NCBI GenBank assembly: GCA_934678915.1
Contig: CAKUSF010000095.1
Location: 1-8,082 of the forward strand
Source: an uncultured Bacteroidales bacterium
GTDB taxonomy: Bacteria > Bacteroidota > Bacteroidia > Bacteroidales > UBA932
Direction of reading: 5' to 3'
DNA: 8,082 nt
The position numbers and the translations under genes were made by a program. Below the pieces are notes generated by a model. The model searched no databases. It worked only from the letters and a program-made list of their open reading frames with translations, and was not told the origin of the DNA. This document shows positions 1 through 7,733 of this stretch, one piece after another (within the stretch, counting starts at the first letter, position 1; each line of letters starts with the position of its first letter).

Positions 1-164
1 CTCCAGCGTTTGGATTGTGGCGGGAAACTGCCGAGCATCAATACTTTGGCGTTCTCCGGCAGGAACGGCTCGAAAGGATGCCGCTCTATGGGAGGTAAAG
101 AAGTCGCTTCGACAGGATCGGTGACCATCGAAGCGACTGCGTTAAAATTCTTCTGAATATTCAT
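1..164 (-). CDS. Uracil-DNA glycosylase-family protein, N-terminal part only
   Basis: Reading the minus strand from ATG at 164-162 gives 54 complete codons before the window edge, so only the N-terminus is present. Residues 29-54 contain HPFEPFLPENAKVLMLGSFP followed by PQSKRW. This resembles, from memory, the start of Bacteroidota uracil-DNA glycosylase-family (Mug-like) proteins, where the GSFPP loop occupies the position of the catalytic/water-binding motif. Such enzymes remove uracil or mismatched bases in cytoplasmic base-excision repair. The start shares one base with the stop of the upstream carboxyltransferase-like gene (TAATG), suggesting translational coupling. The only other in-frame ATG ahead of the conserved core is at 128-126. 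The 28 residues ahead of HPF look like an extension compared with what I recall of the family, and they contain an 11-base inverted repeat. The catalytic C-terminal half is not visible, so the assignment rests on one motif. Confidence 0.68.
   Translation of the reverse strand, partial: MNIQKNFNAVASMVTDPVEATSLPPIERHPFEPFLPENAKVLMLGSFPPQSKRW
102..138. repeat. 11-bp perfect inverted repeat
   Basis: AGTCGCTTCGA at 102-112 is exactly complementary to TCGAAGCGACT at 128-138, with a 15-base loop. On the minus-strand transcript it starts 25 bases after the stop of the carboxyltransferase-like gene and lies inside the first codons of the glycosylase-family gene. It is followed by TCTTTACC, a poor U-tract. 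It could attenuate transcription between the two genes, hide the alternative ATG at 128-126, or be incidental. Confidence 0.6.
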
Positions 165-1966
165 TACTTGGCGGCATCGGCGGAGCCTTCGACAAAGGCG
201 ACAATCTCACCCTTGGCGACCTTGTCCCCCTGCTTGCCGAGAATGGCCACGATGCGACCGTCAACAGCCGGTACGAGTTCTTCCATTCCGTAATATGTCT
301 GCACGAAACCGATGCCTTGGCCAGCCTTGACCTTCGTACCTGCTATCGGAGCAGCGGAATCGTCCTCCACATCGACCTGCCAGAGAAGCTGACCCTTGGC
401 CGGAGCCTGGACAGGAACTGCGTGAGGATAGCGCTTGGCATATTCATCAACATTGAACTTAGGCATCTCGACCACAGGACGCACCACCTCGATCGGGGCA
501 TTCGCCTTGGCCTTCAGATCGGCGAGCTCGGCATTGAAACGTTGTTTTGCGATTCCGCTCTTGTAGTCCCTGTACTGGCGCTCGTGCATCGCGAACTCGA
601 AGAGCTCTTCCTCGTCCTGCCCTTCGTCCCAACCTTCTTCCTTCATCATCTGACGGAACTTAGGCAGCTCGTCCGGGTACATCTCCTGAGGGTCTCCGGA
701 GTAGAACTCCAAGCCTTTCTGCTTGGCTAGATCCACGATCTCCGGAGCAAGCTCGCCAGGGAGGCGGCCCATCTTGCCGAGGATCATATTCCAAGTGTCC
801 TTGTCGATGGTTGTCCAGCGTGGCTTGCCATTCAGCAGGTTCAGCAGATTCATCAGCGCCGTGTTCTTCGTGTACTGGCTGAACGGGGTCACGAGTGGCG
901 GGTAGCCGAGACGAGGCCAGACATATTCAACCTCTTGGAACAGTTTGACCATCAGGGTGTCAAGGCTGATCTCCGGACGTCCGTGAGCCCTCTCGGCGGC
1001 GTTGATCGCGCCCTGGAATCCCTTGAGGTCGGCCATCATCGAGCCCATCATTCCGCCCGGCAGGCCGCAGCCCACGAGCAGCGAGCTCATCTTGGCGTTG
1101 GACGGGTTGATCCAGTAGCCGAGGAAGTCGTCGATGAATTTTTGCGTGAGACGGCGCACTTCCATGTACGCGTCCATATTCAGATCCTTTACAAGGAATC
1201 CGTCGGCCTTCAGCATCTCCCTGATCGTGATGACATCCGGGTGAACCTTTCCCCATGAGAGCGGCTCGACAGCCACATCGAGGACATCGGCTCCGGCACG
1301 CGCCACCTCCAACATCGACGCCGGAGCGAAACCAGGGCCTGAGTGACCGTGGTATTGGACAAGGATGTGCGGGTATTTCTTCTTGATGTCGCGGGTGAGC
1401 CTGCCGAGGAAGGTCGGACGGCCGATTCCAGCCATGTCCTTGAGGCAGATCTCGTCGGCTCCATATTCAACAACCTTGTCGACGATGCTCATGTAATATT
1501 CAACGGTGTGGACAGGGGAGTTGGTGATGGAAAGCGCCACCTGCGAGATCATCCCGCCTTTCTTGGCGAACTCGACGGAGCGGCGCAGGTTCCTGTGGTC
1601 GTTCAGGCCGCAGAACGAGCGGGAGATGTCCGTGCCCTGCTTTTTCTTGACCTTGAACATCAGTTCTCTGACATCTGCCGGAACCGGGTTCATCCTGAGG
1701 GCGTTGAGACCCCTTTCGAGCATGTGTGTCTGGATGCCGGCCTTGTGGAAAGGGGCGGTCCAGCGGCGTACAGCCACGTTAGGGTTCTCGCCGAAAAGAA
1801 GGTTCACCTGCTCGAACGCTCCACCGTTTGTCTCGACTCGGTCGAAGCAGCCCATATCAATGATGGCTGGAGCTACCTCCACAAGCTGGTCCACACGGGG
1901 AACGTACTTGCCGGATGATTGCCACATATCCCTATAAACGAGGGAAAACTTGATTTCTCTTGCCAT
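164..1966 (-). CDS. Carboxyltransferase-like protein (pyruvate carboxylase B / oxaloacetate decarboxylase alpha family) lacking the biotinyl lysine
   Basis: This is a 600-residue cytoplasmic protein with the architecture of PycB/OadA: an HMGL-like TIM barrel (about residues 5-270), a conserved carboxylase domain (about 280-470), an Ala/Pro/Lys-rich linker (about 480-520) and a biotinyl/lipoyl-like C-terminal domain (about 520-595). The barrel keeps the expected metal site: Asp13 in YRDMWQS, the carbamylation Lys176 in CLKDMAG, and His206/His208 in QYHGHSG. Two key features are missing. The loop that normally carries the catalytic Thr (SGMTSQP or SMSMTYGH) reads EPLSWGKVHP, with no Thr. The biotinylation motif AMKME reads YYGME, placing Gly560 where the modified Lys should be. 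The family moves CO2 between biotin and pyruvate/oxaloacetate, but this member cannot carry biotin on its own domain. It may use a separate carrier or do something else. A TATATTTG -7 box lies 25 bases upstream of ATG. No biotin carboxylase or OadB/G gene is adjacent. The fold is confident; the reaction is not. Confidence 0.88.
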   Translation of the reverse strand: MAREIKFSLVYRDMWQSSGKYVPRVDQLVEVAPAIIDMGCFDRVETNGGAFEQVNLLFGENPNVAVRRWTAPFHKAGIQTHMLERGLNALRMNPVPADVRELMFKVKKKQGTDISRSFCGLNDHRNLRRSVEFAKKGGMISQVALSITNSPVHTVEYYMSIVDKVVEYGADEICLKDMAGIGRPTFLGRLTRDIKKKYPHILVQYHGHSGPGFAPASMLEVARAGADVLDVAVEPLSWGKVHPDVITIREMLKADGFLVKDLNMDAYMEVRRLTQKFIDDFLGYWINPSNAKMSSLLVGCGLPGGMMGSMMADLKGFQGAINAAERAHGRPEISLDTLMVKLFQEVEYVWPRLGYPPLVTPFSQYTKNTALMNLLNLLNGKPRWTTIDKDTWNMILGKMGRLPGELAPEIVDLAKQKGLEFYSGDPQEMYPDELPKFRQMMKEEGWDEGQDEEELFEFAMHERQYRDYKSGIAKQRFNAELADLKAKANAPIEVVRPVVEMPKFNVDEYAKRYPHAVPVQAPAKGQLLWQVDVEDDSAAPIAGTKVKAGQGIGFVQTYYGMEELVPAVDGRIVAILGKQGDKVAKGEIVAFVEGSADAAK

Positions 1967-1990
1967 AATGTTATCGTAATTTACAGTTTA

Positions 1991-1998
1991 CAAATATA
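1991..1998 (-). promoter_or_regulatory. Bacteroidota -7 box for the carboxyltransferase-like gene
   Basis: The minus strand reads TATATTTG here, an exact match to the Bacteroidota TAnnTTTG element, in an AT-rich stretch. I see no clear TTTG -33 element at the right distance; TTTTAG at 2011-2016 is close but poorly spaced. Transcription starting a few bases downstream would leave a leader of roughly 20 bases before the ATG at 1966. Confidence 0.5.
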
Positions 1999-2023
1999 CT
2001 TATTTCTTATCTAAAATTATATT

Positions 2024-2053
2024 TTTGAAGAGGGTGGAATTTTGCTAACTTTG
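2024..2053 (+). promoter_or_regulatory. Bacteroidota-type promoter for the SPOR-M28-leuS-YitT set
   Basis: TTTG at 2024-2027 and TAACTTTG at 2046-2053 match the -33 and -7 elements, separated by 18 bases, within the usual Bacteroidota range. The -7 box ends only six bases before the ATG at 2060, so the transcript would have almost no leader. It lies back to back with the minus-strand -7 box at 1991-1998. Confidence 0.62.
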
Positions 2054-2059
2054 TAAGTT

Positions 2060-2533
2060 ATGAAAAATGCGTTTCTGACAATAGCTATTATCCTCCTCGT
2101 TGCCACCTCGGTGACGGGTTGTGACTTCTTCAGGAGACTTGCCGGTCGTCCTGATTCTGAATGGATTGAGGCTAAAGCTGAGACTATTCGTCAAGAAAAG
2201 GAGACTTTGAGGCTCCGTCAAGATTCGCTCTCTAAAGTTCAAAAGGCTTTGGAGGATTCCGTCGCCACTGCTGATTCTGTTCGTCTTGCCAACCATCGGT
2301 ACCGCTTCTGCATAATTCTGGGCTCGTTCTCTAGCAAAGAAAATGCCGAGCGTTATGTCGAGGAGATTGCCGCGAAAGGGTACAAGGGTGAACTTCTTGC
2401 GTTTAGGAACAGCACCGCTGTTGGAGTCTGCCCGACTGACGATGAGGCCCAAGCTAAGAAGTCTTTGGAGGAACTGCAAAGGCAGGATTTTTGCCCTAAG
2501 GGCGCGTGGATTTTAGAAAGGAAACAAAAATGA
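2060..2533 (+). CDS. SPOR-domain lipoprotein
   Basis: This is a 157-residue envelope protein. Residues 1-21 form a lipoprotein signal: a short charged start, a hydrophobic core and a lipobox ending SVTGC, with Cys21 the acylation site. Residues about 33-75 are highly charged and likely helical, forming a stalk. Residues about 80-157 form a SPOR domain: YRFCIILGSFSSKENAERYV, then a Gly-containing turn, an AVGVCPTD strand and a second helix. SPOR domains bind denuded glycan strands of peptidoglycan, often at the division site, so the protein is probably membrane-anchored and contacts the cell wall. The start is fixed: an in-frame TAA lies at 2054-2056 and there is no other Met ahead of the signal. 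No Shine-Dalgarno is visible, and the promoter suggests a near-leaderless mRNA. Its stop overlaps the next gene's start (ATGA). Codon choice is more AT-ended than in the divergent neighbour. Confidence 0.87.
   Translation: MKNAFLTIAIILLVATSVTGCDFFRRLAGRPDSEWIEAKAETIRQEKETLRLRQDSLSKVQKALEDSVATADSVRLANHRYRFCIILGSFSSKENAERYVEEIAAKGYKGELLAFRNSTAVGVCPTDDEAQAKKSLEELQRQDFCPKGAWILERKQK
2517..2522 (+). promoter_or_regulatory. Ribosome binding site fixing the start of the M28-like gene
   Basis: AAAGGA sits seven bases ahead of the ATG at 2530. It supports that ATG over the in-frame ATG at 2506, which would add eight polar residues in front of the signal peptide and a 28-base overlap with the preceding gene. 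Confidence 0.6.
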
Positions 2534-3903
2534 AAGGAAGATTCACGATCATCATGGCCATCTGTGCCATCTTCTTCGGGCTTACCCCGGCAGGAGCTCA
2601 GTACAAGAGCGGTGCCTCGTACTTGGATTTGAACGACAGCGAGACCGTCCGAGCGCTCAAAGAGCATGTCTCAACCATTTCATCAGCTGCAATGGAAGGG
2701 CGTAAAGCCGGCTCCGAAGGCGAGAGGATGACAGCTGAATATGTCACGGGAATATTCAAAAACTATGGTGTGGATGTTCTCTCCGGTAAGGATGGAGATG
2801 TGTTCGGCATCCGCCAGGAGAGTGGCGACACGCTGACTTCACGTAATGTCGTCGCTTTTATTCAAGGTGGAGACAAGTCTTTGAGAAACAGGTATATAGT
2901 TATTGGTGCAAGGATGGATAACCTTGGCACTGACACGATGACTATAGACGGTCGTACAGTAGAGAGAACCTATTATGGGGCCAACGGCAACGCTTCTGGT
3001 CTTGCGATGATGCTTGAACTGGCCCGTATGCTCAAGACCAATAGCCCTTTGCTTGGCCGTTCAGTGCTGTTTATTGCATTCGGTGCTTCAGGGCAGACTT
3101 TTGCGGGATCCTGGTACTTCTTAAACAGGGCATTTTCGGATGTGGACAAAATCGATGCGATGGTCAATCTGGACATGGTCGGCACCGGGATGACGGGTTT
3201 CTACGCTTTCACTTCATCCAATGCTGACTTGAATGAGGTCGTCAAAGCGATGTCCGGTCAGCTACAACCCATCCTTCCGACTCTCACTGCACAAGAACCT
3301 TACCCTTCCGATCATAGGGCTTTCTATGACAAGGAAATCCCTTCAATACTCTTTACCACAGGGCATTACCCTGAATATGGTACAGAACGTGACACGCAGT
3401 CTATCATTGACTTCGACACAATGGAGAGGGAACTTGAATATGTCTATAACTACTCGGTGGCTTTGATTAACGGTCCGAAACCGATTTTCAACCCTTCCGA
3501 CCTCACAGGGCTAACTGCCGCGAAAGGCAGCAAGGATGCTGTCATTCCATATTATGACTGCGATTACCGTCCGTCATTTTTGGGTAGCCGAGATCCTAAG
3601 GTGTTTCTTGAAAAATGGGTCTATACCTACATGAAATACCCTAAGGAGGCAGTCAGGGATGGAATCCAGGGACGTGTGCTAGTTGATTTCGTGATTGATG
3701 AGAAAGGTAAGATCCGTGATGTGAAAGTGCTCAAAGGGGTGGACCCTCTTTTGGATGCAGAGGCTGTCAGAATCATCAGTGCGTCCCCGGACTGGAAACC
3801 GGGCTGGCTGATGGGCAAGAAGGTCAAGTCCAGAATGTCCCTCTACGTAGAGTTCCGTTTGGAGAAAAAAGGTAGTTTCGGACTGAAAAGACATGATAAT
3901 TAA
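2530..3903 (+). CDS. Exported M28-peptidase-like protein with C-terminal TonB-like domain; active site degenerate
   Basis: This is a 457-residue protein. Residues 1-23 are a Sec signal (MKGRF, hydrophobic core, PAGA then Gln24), so it is probably periplasmic. Residues about 35-310 match the M28 Zn-peptidase fold: [59 protein letters not shown] and [19 protein letters not shown]. Compared with active M28 enzymes, the first His ligand is Arg128, the bridging Asp is Asn152, and the catalytic and zinc-ligand Glu pair (GAEEQG) is Ser187-Gly188. Asp130, Asp215 and His262 remain. I infer a non-catalytic binding or scaffold role. Residues about 355-446 form a TonB C-terminal domain ([38 protein letters not shown]), the fold that contacts TonB-dependent receptors or, in stand-alone copies, other periplasmic partners. 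There is no TonB transmembrane anchor. The start is set by AAAGGA and the ATGA overlap with the SPOR gene; the gene ends with tandem TAA TAA. Confidence 0.85.
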   Translation: MKGRFTIIMAICAIFFGLTPAGAQYKSGASYLDLNDSETVRALKEHVSTISSAAMEGRKAGSEGERMTAEYVTGIFKNYGVDVLSGKDGDVFGIRQESGDTLTSRNVVAFIQGGDKSLRNRYIVIGARMDNLGTDTMTIDGRTVERTYYGANGNASGLAMMLELARMLKTNSPLLGRSVLFIAFGASGQTFAGSWYFLNRAFSDVDKIDAMVNLDMVGTGMTGFYAFTSSNADLNEVVKAMSGQLQPILPTLTAQEPYPSDHRAFYDKEIPSILFTTGHYPEYGTERDTQSIIDFDTMERELEYVYNYSVALINGPKPIFNPSDLTGLTAAKGSKDAVIPYYDCDYRPSFLGSRDPKVFLEKWVYTYMKYPKEAVRDGIQGRVLVDFVIDEKGKIRDVKVLKGVDPLLDAEAVRIISASPDWKPGWLMGKKVKSRMSLYVEFRLEKKGSFGLKRHDN

Positions 3904-3920
3904 TAAATAACGATAATAAA

Positions 3921-6686
3921 ATGGACTACGATTTCAGGAAAATTGAGAAAAAGTGGCAGGCCTACTGGGCCGAGAACGGCACTTTCAAGACGAAGGAGGA
4001 TCCTTCCAAGCCGAAGTTCTATGTTCTGGACATGTTCCCTTATCCGTCCGGAGCGGGGCTGCACGTCGGCCATCCGCTGGGCTACATCGCCAGCGACATA
4101 TATTCCCGCTACAAGAGACTCAAAGGCTTCAACGTGCTTCACCCGATGGGGTACGACGCTTTCGGCCTTCCCGCTGAGCAGTATGCAATCCAGACCGGGC
4201 AGCATCCTGAGGTCACGACGGTGAACAACATCAACCGTTACCGTCAGCAGATGGACAGAATCGGCTTCTCCTACGACTGGAGCCGTGAGATTCGCACCTG
4301 CGATCCGGCTTATTACAAGTGGACTCAGTGGGCGTTCCTGAAAATGTTTGGATCTTGGTACGATAATGATGCTCAGAAAGCTCGCCCGATCGAGGACCTT
4401 ATCGCTGCTTTCGAGAAAGGCGGAAGTGCTGCTGTCAATGCTGCATGTACTGAACACGAGCCATTTACTGCTGAGCAATGGCAGGCATATTCAGAGAAAG
4501 AAAAGTCTGATGCTATGATGAACTACCGCATTGCCTATCAAGGGGAAACAGCGGTGAACTGGTGCGCTGGCCTTGGGACTGTGCTGGCCAACGATGAGGT
4601 TAAAGATGGTCTGTCAGTTCGTGGTGGCTTCCCGGTCGAGCAGAAGAAGATGAAGCAGTGGCAGCTTAGAGTCTCAGCCTATGCCGGAAGGCTTCTGGAA
4701 GGTCTGGACAAGATCGACTGGACCGACTCCCTCAAGGAAATGCAGCGCAACTGGATCGGTAAATCCAACGGCTGCGAGGCTGTGTTCAAATGCTACAACG
4801 GTGAGACCGAGCACGATGTTACCATATTCACAACCCGCGCTGACACTATGTTCGGCGTGACATTTATGGTGCTGGCTCCGGAGAGTGACCTCGTTCCGCT
4901 TCTGACGACTTCGGAGCAGAAAGAGGCTGTGAATGAATATCTTGCCGCAGTCAAGAAAAAGACCGAGCGCGAGAGAATAGCCCAGACAAAGACCGTCACC
5001 GGCGTGTTCAGCGGCTCCTACGGAGTGAACCCGATGACCGGTGACCGAGTTCCAATTTGGATTTCTGAATATGTCCTCGCAGGTTATGGTACAGGTGCCA
5101 TCATGGCCGTTCCTGCCCACGACAGCCGCGACTATGCTTTCGCGAAGAAATTCAACCTGCCGATCATCCCTCTGATCGAGGGCTGCGATGTCAGCGAAGA
5201 AAGCTTTGACGCCAAGGAAGGCAAGATGATCAACTCCGGCTTCCTGAATGGTTTGGATGTCAAGGAAGCAATTCCTGCCGCCATTGAATATGTTGAAAAA
5301 CAGGGCTTCGGCCACAGAAAGGTCAACTATCGGCTGCGTGACGCGATCTTCAGCCGCCAGAGGTATTGGGGCGAGCCGTTCCCGATCTATTACAAGGACG
5401 GCATCCCGACTCCTGTTCCGTTTGAGAAACTGCCTCTCCAATTGCCTGAAATTACGGAATTTAAACCGACAGAGAACGGGGAACCGCCTCTTGCAAGGGC
5501 AAAGGACTGGACCTACGAGGGCTACCCTCTTGAGACTAGCACGATGCCTGGTTTTGCTGGATCCAGTGCCTACTATCTGCGCTACATGGATCCTCACGAC
5601 AACGAAGCCCTTGTTGATAGGGAGGTTGATGAATATTGGCGTGATGTGGATCTGTACATAGGCGGGACAGAGCACGCTACCGGACACCTGATATATTCCC
5701 GCTTCTGGGACAAGTTCCTCTACGATCTTGGCTATATCTGTGAGGACGAGCCTTTCCGCAAGCTGGTCAACCAGGGAATGATCCAGGGACGTTCCAACTT
5801 TGTCTACAGGATCGTTGGTACCAACAAGTTCGTGTCGCTCGGACTCAAGGACCAGTACGAGACCACCGAGATCCACGTGGACATCAACATCGTCCATAAC
5901 GACAAACTCGATCTGGAGGCTTTCAAGGCTTGGAGGCCAGAGTTCGCAGACGCAGAGTTCATCCTTGAGAACGGTGAGTATGTCTGCGGTTGGGCTGTGG
6001 AGAAGATGAGCAAGTCGATGTTCAACGTTGTCAACCCTGACAAAATCTGTGATGACTACGGAGCTGACACCCTCCGTCTTTACGAGATGTTCCTCGGACC
6101 TCTTGAGCAGTCAAAGCCTTGGGACACAAAGGGTATAGATGGGGTGAACAGATTCCTGCGCAAGTTCTGGAGGCTTTTCTTTGATGGAGATAACTGTCTC
6201 GTTACTGATGATAAAGCCACTCCAGCCGAGCTCAAGGTCCTGCACAAATTGATTGCAAAGGAGCAGGACGACATAGAGCACTTCTCATTCAACACGACAG
6301 TCAGTGCTTTCATGATTGCACTGAATGATCTGGTTGGACTCAAATGCCATAAGCGCGAGATTCTTGAGCCGCTGACCGTGATGCTGTCTCCGTTTACCCC
6401 GCACATTGCTGAGGAACTTTGGTCTGTGCTCGGTCACAGTGAGAGCATCACCTACGCTCATTTCCCTGAGTTCAACGCTTCTCTCGCTGCTGAGGACAAC
6501 GTGACCTACCCAGTTTCCTTCAACGGCAAGATGCGTTTTACTGTGGAACTTCCCAAGTCTCTCTCTCCTAAAGAGGTCGAGGCTCAGATCCGTGAGATGG
6601 AGCAGACTTCCAAATACGTAGGCGAGCAGAACATTATCAAGGTTATCGTTGTGCCTGGCAAGATAGTGAACTTTGTATTGAAATAA
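3921..6686 (+). CDS. leuS: Leucyl-tRNA synthetase (LeuRS)
   Basis: This 921-residue class Ia synthetase charges tRNA-Leu with leucine in the cytoplasm. The HIGH motif is HVGH at residues 48-51 within [16 protein letters not shown], and KMSKS is at 695-699. The CP1 editing domain (about 280-470) keeps its Thr-rich peptide TTRADT (304-309) and the [16 protein letters not shown] segment, in which Asp404 matches the conserved editing aspartate that holds the amino group of misactivated amino acids; editing looks intact. NWIGKSNG and the C-terminal [15 protein letters not shown] are also typical. It is longer than the E. coli enzyme (about 860), partly because of a roughly 55-residue insertion (about 146-202) before the AVNWC segment. 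The following zinc-binding module keeps only Cys215, with [10 protein letters not shown] where other bacteria have Cys pairs; I believe this is normal for Bacteroidota. It starts 17 bases after the previous stop with an AT-rich leader and no clear Shine-Dalgarno, and is probably co-transcribed. Confidence 0.98.
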   Translation: MDYDFRKIEKKWQAYWAENGTFKTKEDPSKPKFYVLDMFPYPSGAGLHVGHPLGYIASDIYSRYKRLKGFNVLHPMGYDAFGLPAEQYAIQTGQHPEVTTVNNINRYRQQMDRIGFSYDWSREIRTCDPAYYKWTQWAFLKMFGSWYDNDAQKARPIEDLIAAFEKGGSAAVNAACTEHEPFTAEQWQAYSEKEKSDAMMNYRIAYQGETAVNWCAGLGTVLANDEVKDGLSVRGGFPVEQKKMKQWQLRVSAYAGRLLEGLDKIDWTDSLKEMQRNWIGKSNGCEAVFKCYNGETEHDVTIFTTRADTMFGVTFMVLAPESDLVPLLTTSEQKEAVNEYLAAVKKKTERERIAQTKTVTGVFSGSYGVNPMTGDRVPIWISEYVLAGYGTGAIMAVPAHDSRDYAFAKKFNLPIIPLIEGCDVSEESFDAKEGKMINSGFLNGLDVKEAIPAAIEYVEKQGFGHRKVNYRLRDAIFSRQRYWGEPFPIYYKDGIPTPVPFEKLPLQLPEITEFKPTENGEPPLARAKDWTYEGYPLETSTMPGFAGSSAYYLRYMDPHDNEALVDREVDEYWRDVDLYIGGTEHATGHLIYSRFWDKFLYDLGYICEDEPFRKLVNQGMIQGRSNFVYRIVGTNKFVSLGLKDQYETTEIHVDINIVHNDKLDLEAFKAWRPEFADAEFILENGEYVCGWAVEKMSKSMFNVVNPDKICDDYGADTLRLYEMFLGPLEQSKPWDTKGIDGVNRFLRKFWRLFFDGDNCLVTDDKATPAELKVLHKLIAKEQDDIEHFSFNTTVSAFMIALNDLVGLKCHKREILEPLTVMLSPFTPHIAEELWSVLGHSESITYAHFPEFNASLAAEDNVTYPVSFNGKMRFTVELPKSLSPKEVEAQIREMEQTSKYVGEQNIIKVIVVPGKIVNFVLK

Positions 6687-6689
6687 TCC

Positions 6690-7622
6690 ATGACAATAGG
6701 TTCTTCGACAATCTTGAGGGGTATTAAGGAATATCTCCTGATCACCCTCGGCATCGTCATCTACACAGTGGGCTGGGCAATATTCCTAACCCCTAACAAT
6801 CTTATCGGAGGCGGAGTCTCCGGTATAAGCGCCATCATTCAGTACGCCACCGGCATCAAGATGGGATATTCCTACTTTGTGATAAACACGGTACTGCTGA
6901 TAATCTCTGTGATAATCATCGGCCCTGCGTTCGGTGCGAAGACAGTGTATGCCATAATCCTTGCATCGGTCTGCCTCAATGTGTTCCAAGCCATTATTCC
7001 AGAGACTATTATTCAGGACTTCGCACTGTCGAACGGCAAACTGATGTGTTCGATAATAGGAGGCTCGATGGCCGGAGTGGGAATAGGCATGTCCATCTCG
7101 CAGGGCGGAAGCACAGGAGGAACTGACATCATCGCCATGATTATCACTAAGTTCCGGAATATATCCCCGGGGCGCATCATCCTTACGATAGATGTGTTCA
7201 TCATTGCATCCTCGTTGTTGTTCCCTTCCTTCGGGGCTGATGGTCAGGCTATCCCTTTCGATGCTAAGTTCTCCATAGCTGTCTATGGCATGATTATCGT
7301 CACGGTCAACGGCTATGTCGTCGATTTGTATCTTTCGGGTTCCAAGCAGAGTGTCCAGTTGTTCATCCTGTCAAGGCACTACGAGGAGATTGCGGACATG
7401 ATTGCCAAGGATTTCCACAGAGGTGTTACCGTGCTGAACGGTGAGGGATGGTACACAAAGAAGCCGGCTTCAGTCCTTATGGTCATTACCAGAAAGACCG
7501 ATCTGAACTTGCTTTTGAGATCAATCAAACGAGTGGATTCGGATGCCTTCCTTTCTATATCTTCGGTTAGCGGAGTTTATGGTCAAGGTTTTGATTCTAT
7601 AAAAGGTGCAAAGAAAAGTTAG
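6690..7622 (+). CDS. YitT-family integral membrane protein (YitT + DUF2179)
   Basis: This is a 310-residue inner-membrane protein. Hydrophobic segments near residues 16-33, 62-78, 83-103, 119-137, 162-178 and 195-214 suggest about six membrane spans. Family signatures are FLTPNNLIGGGVSGISAII after the first span and the Gly-rich SQGGSTGGTDIIAMI before the fifth. The C-terminal region (about 217-302) is a soluble DUF2179 domain with RGVTVLNGEGWYTKKP and SSVSGVYGQGF. The function of the YitT family is not established; a transport role is often suggested, and DUF2179 has a fold resembling small ligand-binding regulatory domains. The ATG is three bases after the leuS stop with no Shine-Dalgarno, implying translation coupled to leuS. 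It is the last gene before the terminator at 7656-7690. The length is in line with the family. Confidence 0.92.
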   Translation: MTIGSSTILRGIKEYLLITLGIVIYTVGWAIFLTPNNLIGGGVSGISAIIQYATGIKMGYSYFVINTVLLIISVIIIGPAFGAKTVYAIILASVCLNVFQAIIPETIIQDFALSNGKLMCSIIGGSMAGVGIGMSISQGGSTGGTDIIAMIITKFRNISPGRIILTIDVFIIASSLLFPSFGADGQAIPFDAKFSIAVYGMIIVTVNGYVVDLYLSGSKQSVQLFILSRHYEEIADMIAKDFHRGVTVLNGEGWYTKKPASVLMVITRKTDLNLLLRSIKRVDSDAFLSISSVSGVYGQGFDSIKGAKKS

Positions 7623-7655
7623 TTTTTCATAAAGTTTTTTAGTTTTTATCTTATA

Positions 7656-7690
7656 CCCCCGTGCAAACCACCGCATGGGGGCTTTTTCTT
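7656..7690 (+). terminator. Intrinsic terminator after the YitT-family gene
   Basis: CCCCCGTGC (7656-7664) pairs with GCATGGGGG (7673-7681): nine pairs with one G-U wobble and an eight-base loop, followed by CTTTTTCTT. It begins 33 bases after the YitT stop codon and should end the SPOR-M28-leuS-YitT transcript. Confidence 0.88.
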
Positions 7691-7733
7691 GCTATCTTGA
7701 CCATCACCAACAACCATTCAAACATTGACGTAA

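Noticed and set aside
1343..1918. Open frame of 191 codons on the plus strand opposite the carboxyltransferase-like gene
   Set aside because: It is antisense to a clearly conserved protein, with no promoter, ribosome site or domain.
2506..2529. Earlier in-frame ATG for the M28-like gene
   Set aside because: It would bury the signal peptide behind eight polar residues and enlarge the overlap; the ATG at 2530 has AAAGGA at proper distance and an ATGA junction.
4674..5897. Long open frame (407 codons) on the minus strand opposite leuS
   Set aside because: It lies wholly inside a certain leuS gene, has no recognisable domain, and its composition is what the reverse complement of biased leuS codons gives.
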